From NCBI GenBank assembly GCA_025526995.1, contig JAHLKG010000014.1:731018-795017 (forward strand): a stretch of DNA of 64,000 nt, in the 5' to 3' direction. This document shows, piece by piece, positions 39,458 to 51,051 of this stretch. Positions within the stretch are counted from its first letter, which is position 1. Each line of letters opens with the position of its first letter. This DNA is from Powellomyces hirtus. Lineage: Eukaryota > Chytridiomycota > Chytridiomycetes > Spizellomycetales > Powellomycetaceae. Made by a program: the position numbers and the translations under genes. The notes under the pieces are model-generated. The model did not search any database, had not been told where the DNA came from, and saw only the letters and a program-made list of their open reading frames with translations.

Positions 39458-41647
39458 TTAGAAGTCCTTGGCGAAGGCACCGAGAACTTCCTTGATCTTG
39501 GCGTCCGTGGCGGGGGTGATAGCGTTCTCCTTCTTGATGCTCTCAAAGATTTCGGGAGCGTTGGCCTGCACGTAAGGAATGACGGCAGCCTCAAACTGAG
39601 TGACCTTGTTCACTGGGATCTTGTCCAGGAAACCGTTGACACCTAACAAGTAGCATCTATATCAGCAAACTGCAAGCCATTTAAAGGATGGGAAAGTTTT
39701 GCTCAAAATCTTACCAGCGTAGATAATGACAACCATGTGCTCAACGGACAGGGGAGTGTACTGCTTCTGCTTGAGCAGCTCAGTGAGACGGGCACCACGG
39801 TTCAACAAGAACTGGGTAGAGGCGTCGAGATCGGAACCGAACTGGGCGAAAGCAGCGACTTCACGGTACTGGGCCAAGAACAACTTGAGGGATCCAGCAA
39901 CCTGCTTCATGGCCTTGACCTGAGCGGCGGAACCGACTCGAGACACGGAGAGACCGACGTTGATAGCGGGACGGACACCCTTGAAGAACAGCTCAGCCTC
40001 CAAGAAGATCTGTCCGTCAGTGATGGAAATGACGTTGGTGGGAATGTAGGCAGACACATCTCCACCCTGGGTCTCGATGACGGGGAGAGCCGTCATGGAA
40101 CCTCCACCCTGGGTCTTGTTCATCTTGGCGGCACGCTCGAGGAGACGAGAGTGCAAGTAGAAAACGTCACCGCTGCAAGATGGCAAAAGTGGTCAGGCGG
40201 TGAGATTACTGGCAAAATTACCAAGCACACCAAACTTACGGGTAGGCCTCACGACCGGGAGGACGACGCAGCAGCAGAGACATTTGACGGTAAGCGACGG
40301 CCTGCTTGGACAAATCGTCGTAGATGATCAAAGAGTGCATGCCGTTGTCACGGAAGTACTCTCCCATGGCGGCACCAGAGTAAGGAGCCAAGAACTGCAG
40401 GGGAGCGGCGTCGGAGGCAGTGGCGGCAACGACGATAGAGTACTTGAGGGCGTCTTGTTCGACAAAAACCATGACACATGAGAATTTGGGAAGTGGATTT
40501 TGGACACAAACATGACATTGAACTCACCGTTCTCCTCAAGGGTCTGGACAAACTGGGCGACGGTAGAACGCTTCTGACCGACGGCAACGTAAACGCAGTA
40601 GAGCTTCTTGGACTCGTCAGAGCCAGAGTTCCATCGCTTCTGGTTGAGGATGGTGTCGAGAGCGACAGCAGTCTTTCCGGTTTGACGATCGCCGATAATC
40701 AGCTCACGCTGACCACGACCGATGGGTACCATAGAGTCGATACACTTGATACCGGTCTGCATGGGCTGCTTGACGGACTCACGGGGGATAATACCGGGAG
40801 CCTTGACCTGGACACGCTGACGCTTCACGTCGGTAAGGGGACCCTTTCCGTCAATGGGATTACCGAGGGCATCCACGACACGTCCCAACAATCCACGACC
40901 GACGGCGACGTCGACAATGGCACCGGTACGCTTGACAATGTCACCCTCCTTGATGAGACGATCGTTACCGAAAACGACAACACCGACATTGTCGGCTTCC
41001 AAGTTAAGCGCTTGGCCCTGTTGGAAAAAAGTTTTTTTTTGGGTCAGCATGGATTGCAGGATTCGAAAGGTCGCCTTATCGTTATCGAGGTAGTGGCAAA
41101 AGGGCGGAGGGATTGGTTGCTGCGACATACTTTGAGACCGGAAGAGAATTCCACCATCTCCTCGGCCTGGACGTTCCTCAGACCGTAGACACGGGCAATA
41201 CCGTCTCCGATAGAGAGGACGCGACCAGTCTCCTGGACATCGATGGAGGAGCTGGCTCCGAGGATACGGTCCTCAAGGATGCTGGAGACTTCGGAAGTTC
41301 CTGAAAAAACAGACGAGAGAAATGTTGGTGGCCGGTTGGAAATCACACGAGCGCAAGGGACGGACGTACCAGGCTTGGCGGCCAGGACACGGGTGCTGGT
41401 GGCAAAAGACCGAGCCTATAGCGGCGGAGAGAGGATTCATGTGAGTACGGGGTGGTGGTGGCGGCGGGATCTTGGGCCCGGCGTGGGGAGAAGAGATTCT
41501 CCACGACGATTCATCGTGGACCCGACGGGGATGGGCGGTGGGAGATTGCGCGCAGGGGGGAAGGCGGCGGGTATTGATGCGGGAGTTGATACGTACCAGG
41601 CCGAGACGGGCAATGGGAGCCACGAAGAGGGAGCCGTTTTTCATCAT
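39458..41647 (-). CDS. ATP1: mitochondrial F1Fo ATP synthase subunit alpha
   Basis: The non-catalytic nucleotide-binding subunit of the F1 hexamer in the mitochondrial matrix. Seven exons (41647-41597, 41415-41370, 41300-41131, 41017-40528, 40453-40240, 40172-39715, 39642-39458) join in frame to 537 aa (yeast Atp1 has 545). The N-terminal ~30 residues are a basic, Ser-rich mitochondrial presequence ([23 protein letters not shown]). Then follow [19 protein letters not shown], the Walker [60 protein letters not shown] and [16 protein letters not shown]. The C-terminal helix bundle ends GAFAKDF. It is head-to-tail with the TAF3-like gene and divergent from INTS4. It has more introns near the 5' end, which is common for fungal ATP1. 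Confidence 0.97.
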
Positions 41648-42284
41648 GATGGCTGGTGTGTGAGTGAGGGATGGAGGGGGGGGGGGAGAAACCTGCAGGA
41701 AAGGAATGTGGTTGGAGCGACGGCACGGCCGATGCAGACAAGCGGGGGGCGGGGCAGACAGACGGGAAGGCACGGGGGAGAGAGAGAGAGAGAGCGACTA
41801 ATTGGATGGACGATGGCAACGGCGTGTTGCTATGCGAAGAGAGAGAGAGAGAAAGGCGCCCCAATCCAATTCCATTCCAATCCAATGCATCCAATCTCTC
41901 ACTCGAGCCAACACACCAGCCAACCAGCCAACCAGCCAACCCACCAAACAAGCAAACAAGCAAGCAAACAAGGCAAGCGAGTGTCGCCCCCGTCATGTCG
42001 ATATTTCATTCCAATGCATCTCTTCTCTCTCAGTCAGTTCGTCACTCGTACTAGATATGGGCATGGCTGATGCTGAATGTAGGCAGGGCGTGCGCGCATG
42101 CTGTATCTAGGGAGGAAGGGGCATGCTGAGTCTGGAATAGCCCCTTGATATAGTATGTCCTAGAAATAGTGTGAATTGAGAAGTGACTGACGCGCGCATT
42201 CTCTCTCTCTCTCTTTCTCTCCTTGCCCTTTCCCTGTTCTGTTGACTCTGTTCTGTTGACTCTGCGGCGGCGTCTGTTTTGGGA
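41648..42284. promoter_or_regulatory. divergent region between ATP1 and INTS4
   Basis: Contains a G run (41674-41685), a GA-microsatellite (about 41777-41794), another GAGA tract (41838-41852), CCAATCCAATT repeats (about 41862-41893) and CCAACCAGCCAACC repeats (about 41918-41945), then a TCTC tract (42200-42220). CCAAT-type words are binding sites for the HAP complex that drives respiratory genes in fungi, so the CCAAT cluster 215-245 bp upstream of ATP1 is a credible element. The long plus-strand ORFs here are low-complexity artefacts. Confidence 0.45.
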
Positions 42285-45200
42285 ATGGCCAACCCTCTCG
42301 TTACTGCAGAGTCGCTGGCCGCCTTGTCCGTCTGCGCTCTGCGCTCCTCCTCCCTAAACCCTCTCGTCCACGCCGCCTTCCTGGCTCAGCTCGCTGTATG
42401 TTGCTCACGTCCCCTTGCATTGAAAACCTCCCTGCCAGCCCCACCTCTCACCCTGGCCTCTGAACAAACCATTGAAAACAAAAGGAAAATGGACCGACGA
42501 TTATGCTACTCCCACACTCTCTCTTGACGCTGCTAGAGGTCTGGGCACCCTTTTACGAAAGACTGTTGTACATGCACCACAGTCTCACCATGCGCTTATC
42601 CACCCTGTTGCATTTCACAGCATCATCTAGTAAAAGGCCTGCATGATGAACAGTCTCCAGTGTCCTCGGAAAAGCTTTCCGCCAAAATACTGCGCTCGGA
42701 TAGCAGGACTCGCTGTGCCAGTGCTGCGTTGGCTACTGCCGAATCCATGCAATCACTCGTTCATCCAGGCAAACCACCGCCTGCTGCGGCCAGTGGGAAA
42801 CAGCCAAACACATGGCCCTCCTCGAGCATGTTTTCTACACTGCGATGGCTTGCAAAGAACGGCACACCGGCTGCTCGGATGGTATTGTGCCCATCGTTGC
42901 GTAACAGCTCTCCTCCAACTTGAAACCCTGACTGATTCGTTGGTCGTGTCCAGATGGCTTTACATCATTTCCAGGCGCACATCACAACCTTGGCGCCGCA
43001 TCAACAATTCCAAGAGCTGCTGCTCGATCTAATGAAAGATGACTCGGAAGGCGTCCGTATGCTTGCAATGCACTCCTTCTGGTACGCATTAATGTCACAT
43101 ATCTGGTCGAATGCTCATCAGTCTAACGGCCTCACATTCTGCCAGGCAGTTGTACATGTTGCTTAACAAAACCATGGACATGACCATCAGGTCTCACACC
43201 CAGAAGATCGACTCGATGTTCATTGCAATATGCGGGATGCTGGGCGATCCCGCGTATGCTATCCGCGCCAAGGTCCGTGGCATGTTGAGTAAATGCCGTA
43301 ACCTCGTAGGGTTGGGGCTCATTTGTCGCTTGATAGGCATGCGTCTACCTCGGGACATTTGATCGAGTGACGAGTCGCCCTCTAGCACAGTCCTTGCAAA
43401 AGAACGCCATATCCAGCAGTCAGGTAGCTTATAAACTCCATTCCCAGAGCCGCAATGGATCAATGCCATAACGTCTCGACTCAGAAACAGAAATCCAAGC
43501 AAAATACTCAGCAGTCATCTACAGTCGATCCCCAAGTGTTTGGTGCTTTCGTACATGGAGTCGAGGATGAGTTCGAAATCGTCCGCAATGCTGCCGTAGG
43601 TGGGTCCATTGCGCTTCAAAAATGAACTTGATTTTCTCTACCTTGTTCCTTGCAACTGACAAAGGACGACGCAGATTCGTTGACCAGTTTGAGCATGAAC
43701 AGCAGCTCTTTCACTACAGCAGCGCTGTCGTTTTTTGTCGGTATGACTTCACATTGATCCAAAGTTCGCATGCCAGATGCTTCTGAAATTGTCGCTGGTG
43801 GCTAAATCCATTCGTGGACTTTATCCAGACATGTTCAATGACGAAGCAGAGAGCGTCCGGCTGAACTCTATCGTTAGCTTTCACCAACTCGCTCATGTGC
43901 AAGTTGTCACCTTGAATGAGGAGCAGATTAAAATGATGAGCATGGTCCTGCAAGATTCGTCTCAAGAAGTCCGTTTGGCAGCCCATCGGTTCCTGGGGTA
44001 CGCTTCCAGCTTTCCAACATCGCGAGGGGATTTGCAGGCTGACCTTTCGCTTTCTTGCCTCCTTCAGAGTGGTCAGAGCATTGAATGCCGCCGGTCTCAT
44101 GCAGATGCTGGACATTCTGTTGCAAGGTATCCGACGATTTCCGACCGACAATGCCTCGGCATACGAATGTTTGCGAAACATAGGAAAGACAAATGCCGAT
44201 ATCATTGGTAAGCAGTTCGCCATTTAAGATACCCGCAACTCCAAAGACACACTAAGCTTGCTGTCCTGGTAGACCCACTGCTACCAAAAGTATTTCATCT
44301 GGATAAGAGGTATCTACCGAGAGAACAAGATCTCGGAGATCTGGATTGTAAGTTGCAGCCGACGTGCCAGCGGATCGTTCTCCACGTTCTGATGACGCCT
44401 CTAGATATACATAGACTTGTTTGTCTATTGAGTGCAAGCACAAAAAGGAAGTTGACGTTTCCACGTTTTGTGGAGCAGCATGCGCTCTATGTGCAGGCAA
44501 AGTTCCCATCTCTCATTCGTGAGGAATCGGTGAGCCGCGTGGCAAGCTAGTGGACCACTCGATGGTTCAACGTCATTGGCTAACCAGACTGCTTAGAATC
44601 TGGATTCCGATATCCCTGACTGTCGCTCTGAAGCTGCTTCCCAATGTGAGTCAAAATCATCATGGTATGCGCTCATACCCAATTGATGAGAGACTGACGA
44701 GACATAAGGGACGACAACTGCCAACGACCTGTCCACATCCTTCAGCAGCAATCGCTCTTTGAAAGATTTATCAACAGCTCCCAATGTCAGAAGGTATTTC
44801 CTGCCATTTATTGCTTATGACGTGTACACGAGACATTCACATACATTCTTCAAATGCGACCAGAGATCTACGACGAATGGAATACCTCAAATCAGATCAC
44901 AATGCTCGTCCCCAGTTCCTTTCCGACTATCTACAATGTAGCGAACTCTTCCATAACATCGAACACCACATTCGCTACCCGCATCACCGCGTTAAAACCA
45001 GGTTGAATGCGGCCATGCTTGCGCGAACAGCATACCGCATGGCGTCCTTGTATGTCGGCCTCACAAAGGGGATGCGGTACCGTTTGGCGCTAGTGAGGTT
45101 CTTTGCGAATCTTGTGTGGGTTATCACTCAGGACACGATGTATGTTCTGTTCCATCTGTTCTTTGGGAAACCAACGTCGATTGACCCTGCTCGTACAGAA

Positions 45201-46142
45201 ACGATGGCATGATTCGGAATCTGATTTCCCGAATCGAGGTTCTAGGAAGGTACAGTCCTATCATGTGTATGTTTATTCATTACGACATGCGTAACACAAC
45301 TGCTATTCAGATTAAAAGTTCGAGAACCGGCTGATGGAATAGATTTGACGGACATTGCACAGTCCCTGGCTTCTACTGTGTCATCGACCAGCTCGGTTTC
45401 CGCCGTTGGATACCTGATGATGCTTATTCAGGTTTGTCTTTGTAGTGTTACATGTTACCAGTCAAGTTGACTGCTCACTAAAAGTCTCAACCCCAACCCA
45501 TCGCCCTTTGTCATCACAGTCATTCACATTCCCGACCTTGTCAGCTCCTCCAATCCTCCTCTCTACAACAGCTGTTCTGCACTACACCACCCCAGACGGC
45601 ACACCCTTGCCGCCGAACAAAGCGTCTCCGCTCTTTGTTGCCGGTCGAATCTGCAATCCACTAGTATTGTCCAACGTTGCTATTCAGGTATAGCTTGCCA
45701 AAAAAAGGCGTTCGTGCGGGATCCGACTTCTCACTGACCCTGTTCGAACATCTGCTACCAGTTGACCTCGAATGTATACCCACCACGTCTGTTCTGGCCC
45801 GCGCCGGCAAACTTGATGCCAAAGTCCGGGGCGCCTTCTTCTTATGATCTTTTGCCAATACGCACTGAACAAGGATTGCCTCGAGGTGGGTGGTTATTGC
45901 TTTTGTCGAGCACATTGCGGTCAGCAAACCGTCTAGTTGGAGCCCTAACCAAGTGTTTCCGTCTGTTTGTTGCGTCCACAGCGCGTGCGACCACTGCGAA
46001 CCTCGTCTATGTAATCCGGCCAGAGGCCCCTGAGGACGTAGCAATGTTCGCTGCTGCGGCAAGCGGGCGCGCCACCACCGAAGATACCGTGTTGGTAGAC
46101 GACCAGGGCCAGTCTGTCCTCGTATTCCACATGCACGTTTAA
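42285..46142 (+). CDS. INTS4: Integrator complex subunit 4 (HEAT-repeat protein)
   Basis: INTS4 is the scaffold of the Integrator cleavage module with INTS9/INTS11, which cuts snRNA and other Pol II transcripts. Recognised blocks in order: LVKGLHDEQSPVSSEKL, TIRSHTQKIDSMFIAICGML with DPAYAIRAK, FGAFVHGVEDEFEIVRNAA and FFVDMFNDEAESVRLNS joined across the intron near 43740. Next are LQDSSQEVRLAAHRFLG, RRFPTDNASAYECLRNIGKT and REQDLGDLDYIHRLVCLL. A C-terminal beta-rich part ends ATTANLVYVIRPEAPEDV. The VHGVEDE, VDMFNDE and FPTD blocks are typical of INTS4. Introns are many and short. I could not settle the borders between 42540 and 43000 and between 44550 and 44850, so the exact protein is not fixed. 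Confidence 0.85.
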
Positions 46143-46460
46143 TAGACCACTTTATTCAACCTGCACTGTTCTGATATATACATTTGCCGCAAGCTTTCTA
46201 CTTAATTTGGAAGCGGGGGTGAATTTGGGGAACACCATGTCTGGAATGCCGCATCTCTGCACCCCCCGTACTTGGCGCGGTGATTGTCTGCGGCACTTGT
46301 TATGTGTGGAACCTCATGCACATAGGGTCGCAGGTGGATTGGGGATTACTGTACCTTGAGATGAGCGCGTGGAAGCGCGTTGGAACACTTGTTCCGAAAT
46401 TGCCAAGAATACTGTAACTCTTTGATCTAATTCCAAGACAACAGAAGCAAAACACCGAGC

Positions 46461-47249
46461 ATGTCAAGACCAACCGATTCGCCCAGTGCAACGCTGACAA
46501 CTCTCCCAACCGAGCTGCTTGTCCAAATCGCACTCCGGGTGCATTCTGTCGACGACCTGCTGTCACTCGTCCACACGACCCACACATTCCGTGCTGTTCT
46601 GTGGACGCCCTTGTTCAGACATGCGTGGTACACTGCCCACTTTCCCGCAACTGGCGAATGGGAAGATGCAACGGCTTCGTCGTCAGCACCCGACAAATCC
46701 TTCCTACGGAGTACGGCTTCATGCTACCGCGCCGCAGCAACTCTGGGTCAAGTTCCGCTGGATCTGGCAACGTACTTTAAGCGGGACCCCAGCATCGCAA
46801 AAGCCATACCAAACTCGACATCTTCCATATCGGAAACCATGTGGGATGTCGCCCTCCCTTGGTCCCTCCGCGCGCACATTATCACCACCGCCCCCACCCG
46901 TCTCGCTTCAGTCAGGCACTACTTCCATGCTGTGACCAACCAGGAACTCGGGGACGCGCGCTTTGCGCACCAAGCGGACATTCGGCTGGTGGGCTATGCG
47001 TGGCTCAACTACCGCTTCGACGAGCCCTGGGCCGAGCGCTTTTGCAGAATTGCATTCAGAGGCGCCCTGCAGCAACGCAGAGCGCTCCGCACCACCCACG
47101 CTCTGCACGGTGCCGCCGCCGTTGACCCCGATGCGGAATCCAATGACTTTATGGCGCTGCAGAGAGATGTCCAGGCGGCTATCATTACGACTTCCGATAT
47201 GGTCAATGGCGAGCTCGTAAAGGACACGGTCACGTTCTATGGTTCTTGA
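46461..47249 (+). CDS. F-box protein
   Basis: A single-exon gene of 262 aa. An F-box covers about residues 12-55 (LTTLPTELLVQIALRVHSVDDLLSL, then THTFRAVLWTPLFRHAWY). The F-box would bind Skp1 and make this a substrate receptor of an SCF ubiquitin ligase. The rest (helical segments such as MWDVALPWSLRAHIIT, VRHYFHAVTNQELGDARF, AWLNYRFDEPWAERF) shows no LRR, WD40 or Kelch repeats, so the substrate-binding part is unknown. The start is the first ATG after an AT-rich leader. It lies 319 bp after the INTS4 stop on the same strand. Confidence 0.8.
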   Translation: MSRPTDSPSATLTTLPTELLVQIALRVHSVDDLLSLVHTTHTFRAVLWTPLFRHAWYTAHFPATGEWEDATASSSAPDKSFLRSTASCYRAAATLGQVPLDLATYFKRDPSIAKAIPNSTSSISETMWDVALPWSLRAHIITTAPTRLASVRHYFHAVTNQELGDARFAHQADIRLVGYAWLNYRFDEPWAERFCRIAFRGALQQRRALRTTHALHGAAAVDPDAESNDFMALQRDVQAAIITTSDMVNGELVKDTVTFYGS

Positions 47250-47853
47250 ATGTGTGTGGCATCACGCCCCACCGATGCGTGCGCACTAGAGCACCGGCCA
47301 GATACAGAATCGGCTCAACGATCAGAGTAACCGTTGGCAGCTTGCACACGGTCTGGCTCCCCGCCCTCACACGCCTGTACGCAGAATCCCGCTCTCCCCG
47401 AAATGAAAATTGGGGATCTCGTCGTATCGCGAGGCCCCATGCGGGGTTCAGGCCCATACAGCGCCTTGCGTCTTATCTCGCAATCTCGACAACCTGTCGC
47501 CCCCCGGACAACATCAACAAAGAGAGTGCAAATGCGATGCCTAGCAGAATGAAAATGAGAACCGCGCGTTTGATATGGACCCACGCAGAGTGACGCTGAC
47601 GGCCACCCATAGTTTTGAAAAAAAAAGGCCTTACCCATGCGTTGACAACGTGGTTCGCGGATCACTTGAGCGATCTCTGTCGGCAAACAGACAGATTGCC
47701 TGCCTGTGGAGAGCCGGCGACGAAAAAGGAGTTGTGTTTTGCATCTTTCACAAGTGTAAACAGAATATCGAATACTATATTATATGAAATGAATTTCTGC
47801 GACTATTGCCAACCTACGCACTGCAGGAAGTTTCATGACCGTAATAGGAACTT
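47250..47853. other. intergenic between convergent genes
   Basis: About 600 bp between the F-box stop and the stop of the minus-strand gene. No ORF with domain or splice support. An A-rich tract is at 47619-47628 and the sequence near 47770-47790 is AT-rich, suited to 3' end formation. Confidence 0.5.
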
Positions 47854-50711
47854 TTAATGAAGGCGATGCTTTGGGTACATAAAACCCTTGTCGCAATATC
47901 CCTCGGCGCCTGACAGCAAGCCCGTCTGCTGCTCAGGAAAGAGTTCACAGCTACCAATATAGAACCCATCGGCGTCCTCCTCATTGCTTTGTGGTTCGAA
48001 CGAATCGTGCGGTAGAGAAGACGCCCAGCATGTCCTGGAGTCCTCTGCATTGGGTGGAGCGGAAAAACCGGTCATCATAGGATTCAGATCCGTGTACTGA
48101 TCTTCGATAGGTGAAGTAGGTCGAATGAAAGGTTGAGCGGTGCGCATCGATTCGTCCAAATGCTGGAAGGGGATCCACGGGTCCGTGAGCTGGTTTTGGA
48201 AGTCTGCCATGTCAACCGTATTGCCGCATTCGCCGTGTGCCATGAAATCACTGTCGTGATACGGTTGCGGACGTTTTAGCATTTGATATGCGGTGGAAGC
48301 ATGCGAGTAATTTGCACGAGTATCCATTTCGACCTGTCCAAGACACAGGGGAGATTCGTCCATTGTTGCATGGCCAACTGCTACCGGGAAGGAATGTCGC
48401 CACAGATTAGCTCATGTGTGAGTGCTTGTAGTTAATTTTGGATAGGCAACGACCGGCAACATTCAGGGTAGCATTGCTAGTGTCTACTCACTTCCGGGCC
48501 CAGTCCAGAGGGCTTCCATCACAGTAGGGCGGAGACTTTCTTGCGATATCGCAGTGCGTCGTCTGTGTGCAAACAACGACGACGACGCCCTGGACACCGT
48601 CCGGTCAACACCGCTTTGACTGGGAAGTTTGGCAATTGCACATAGGACCTGGTCTGACATGCAACTTTTCTGGTCTCCAGCCTTGTCAACAACGGAAGGT
48701 TCAAGAAGGAGCAGCTCTGTGGGATCGGTATTATCTTGCTCCTGATTCTCTACAACAAAGGTTTTAGGCGGACACAAACATTGCAAGTCAAATGCTGGAA
48801 AGATATCAAGCCCAGTACCCAGTGGAGGAACTTCATCGGAGAAGCAAAGTTGACCCACATGGGGAATCGGGTGTTCAGGCGAGACCGAATTTGTTATGGC
48901 GCTACTGTTGTCGATGCCGCGCGTGTTGCAGAGTTCTTTTGCTGTTTGCTGTATGGCATTGGAGTAAGATCTCTGAATGTTTAGTGACACTTTTGCCGGT
49001 TCCGGCGCACATACCCTCGTCTTCTCGGTACTCCGAATCACAACCTCCACTCGGTTCCCTAATGGATTGAGCAAAGAGTTTGTAAAGTGATTCAAAAGTA
49101 GGTGCTCGTCTGGAACCCACCTGTGTTCTTCCGGCGCTGTTTCCCACGGATTAGCAAGAGGGCAGAGAAGAATCACGCGAAAGACCATACCACAGGCGAG
49201 CCGAAGCCCTTTGAGATACAATCCCTATTTAAGGTGCACTTGATGCGCGGAGATTGCCGCCGGCGTTGGTCGTCCACGTCTTCTAAACTTGAACGATCTT
49301 CGTTAGTGAAATCGTCATGGGACATCTCAGCTTCTTCTTCTAGCGAAAAAGCAGCGGAAGTTTTGGCTTGGAAGTAGCTCGATATGTCCGCGTTTCGGGT
49401 GAGTTGCTCTCGGGTATGATTCTTCGTGTTCGAAAGGGGGACTCTTTGACGAGAACGCTCCTCATGTCCACTTTCTTCACCTGTTCAAAGACGTTTAGAG
49501 ATGTCCCACACCGTTGGACGGTCGCAGTCGAACCTTTCTTGACAATCATTGTCTTGGACTCCATGCCCTTGCTGAAGAGACCTAACCTATGATTTCCGTT
49601 CATCTGCACCGAAAGCAGGTGTTAGCCGTCATCACCAGCTGTGTAATGTAAAGGCGGGATGGCTCGCACCGTTATGCGCCCAGAAGCGACGTTTTTCGAC
49701 TTGAACGACTTGATAGTGAAGTTGAGCAGTGGCGTGACCACAGTTCTTGCATATGTGTCGTACAAACCTCCATGACTTTTGATGCCAGCTTTCCTTTCCG
49801 TCCCTTTCGAAGAATCTCACTTTTTGCAACCTTCTTTGCCTCACTGGCGGGTATATCACGAACTTTGCCACATTTCTGCTTCTTTAGAGCTTTCTCTGAG
49901 CAATGTTTTCGACTCCTCGTGTGTTGTTTGCGCATCGAAGATGAGCTTGCGGTATCGGAGTCTATTGGGTCCACTTCTTGACGCGACGCTTCTTCGAGTG
50001 GGCTGCGATCGCTTCTCGCTTCGCGTCCTTTCGTCTGATGCTCTCTTCGTTCTGGCAGAGGATCATGTACCTCTAGCTTTGATGAGGATTCCACGGCCGT
50101 GTGAGAAGGCGCAGCGAGCTCCTAAAAAGAGCCAAGGACGCAGCTTTAGTATATCCCATCAGGTGGGTCCCGGTGATGTCACACTTACGGACGATGGTAT
50201 CTTTGGTCTCTTCCTCAATCGCACCGGGGAGATGCGTAAGGAATGCGCCGACGCAGGTGAAACGAGAAGTTTGCGCTTGCCGCTTCGAGAAGCACATGGA
50301 GCGTTACAGTAAGCCTACCGCAAAGTATCGCTGAGAAGTTTTTGGCGATGCCAAACCTTTTCTCGAGCAATTTGGAAAGAACCGAGCCGTCTTTAGACTT
50401 CATGTTGAGCACTTTCTTGGATTTTGTTCGGGCTGCACTTTTCTCACTGCTGGCGCTCGAGGCAACGCAAGGCTTCGGCGGAGGAGTCTTCTCGACGCGA
50501 ATGCACTCTCTTTGTTGCCTCACATATTCCTGTATGAAGATCTCTTTCTCTTCTTTGCTAGGCACAATTAAGGCGAGGTTTTCAACGGTCAAAGGTGCTA
50601 TCTAAGAATGGGAGGTTCTGACACTGGTCAGGCGGAGTTTGGGCAACGCGGTACAATACGAAGAACAGGCCATACCTCATGCGTATCGTTTTTTCTACCA
50701 CCGCTTGTCAT
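47854..50711 (-). CDS. large uncharacterised multi-exon gene
   Basis: I do not recognise the family. Supported exons are: a start MTSGGRKNDTHE (50711-50676) with GTATGG donor; 50602 to about 50315 beginning IAPLTVENLALIVPSKEEKE; a Lys/Ser-rich exon 50120-49770 (MRKQHTRSRKHCSEKALKKQ); a segment near 49600-49480 (NGNHRLGLFSKGMESKTMIV); a segment 49150-49010 with RWVPDEHLLLNHFTNSLLNP; and 49000-48485 joined by a good intron to 48383-47854, which ends at TAA. Introns are GT/AG, but several borders are not settled. The protein would be about 700 aa, basic in the middle and Ser-rich, with no membrane span. It could be more than one gene. Confidence 0.5.
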
Positions 50712-51051
50712 AGTGATCCTGCTGTAGTTGCTCGCCTGCAGAGTGAATGCACCCTGCTTCTTCTCCTGGTCACAGGTCAAATGCTGAACCCAGGAATGCG
50801 GACGTGGGAAACCCAACGAGCAGATCGGAGGTCCGTCAAGCCCCGAACGCGTCGCGAGACTAGCGCCTTTCCTGCTAAACTGTATGACTCTGGCATTCCA
50901 TTCCCTGTTGGGCCCTGGACATCTTGACAATCTCTTATTTCAGCGCCTTCTTGCTGGCAAACCAACCCGTTCGCTGATTCCTGGTATCAGGCCGCGATGC
51001 TCGGCTCTGGCTGAATCGACGTGCTCTAGAAGTAGTCTAAACTTGCGCGTT

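Noticed and set aside
40478..41188. Plus-strand 236-codon ORF over ATP1
   Set aside because: It is the antisense of a highly conserved ATP1 exon; codon bias of the real gene keeps the reverse frame open.
41243..42070. Plus-strand 275-codon ORF
   Set aside because: It overlaps ATP1 exons antisense and low-complexity GA/CCAAC repeats; the composition is not protein-like.
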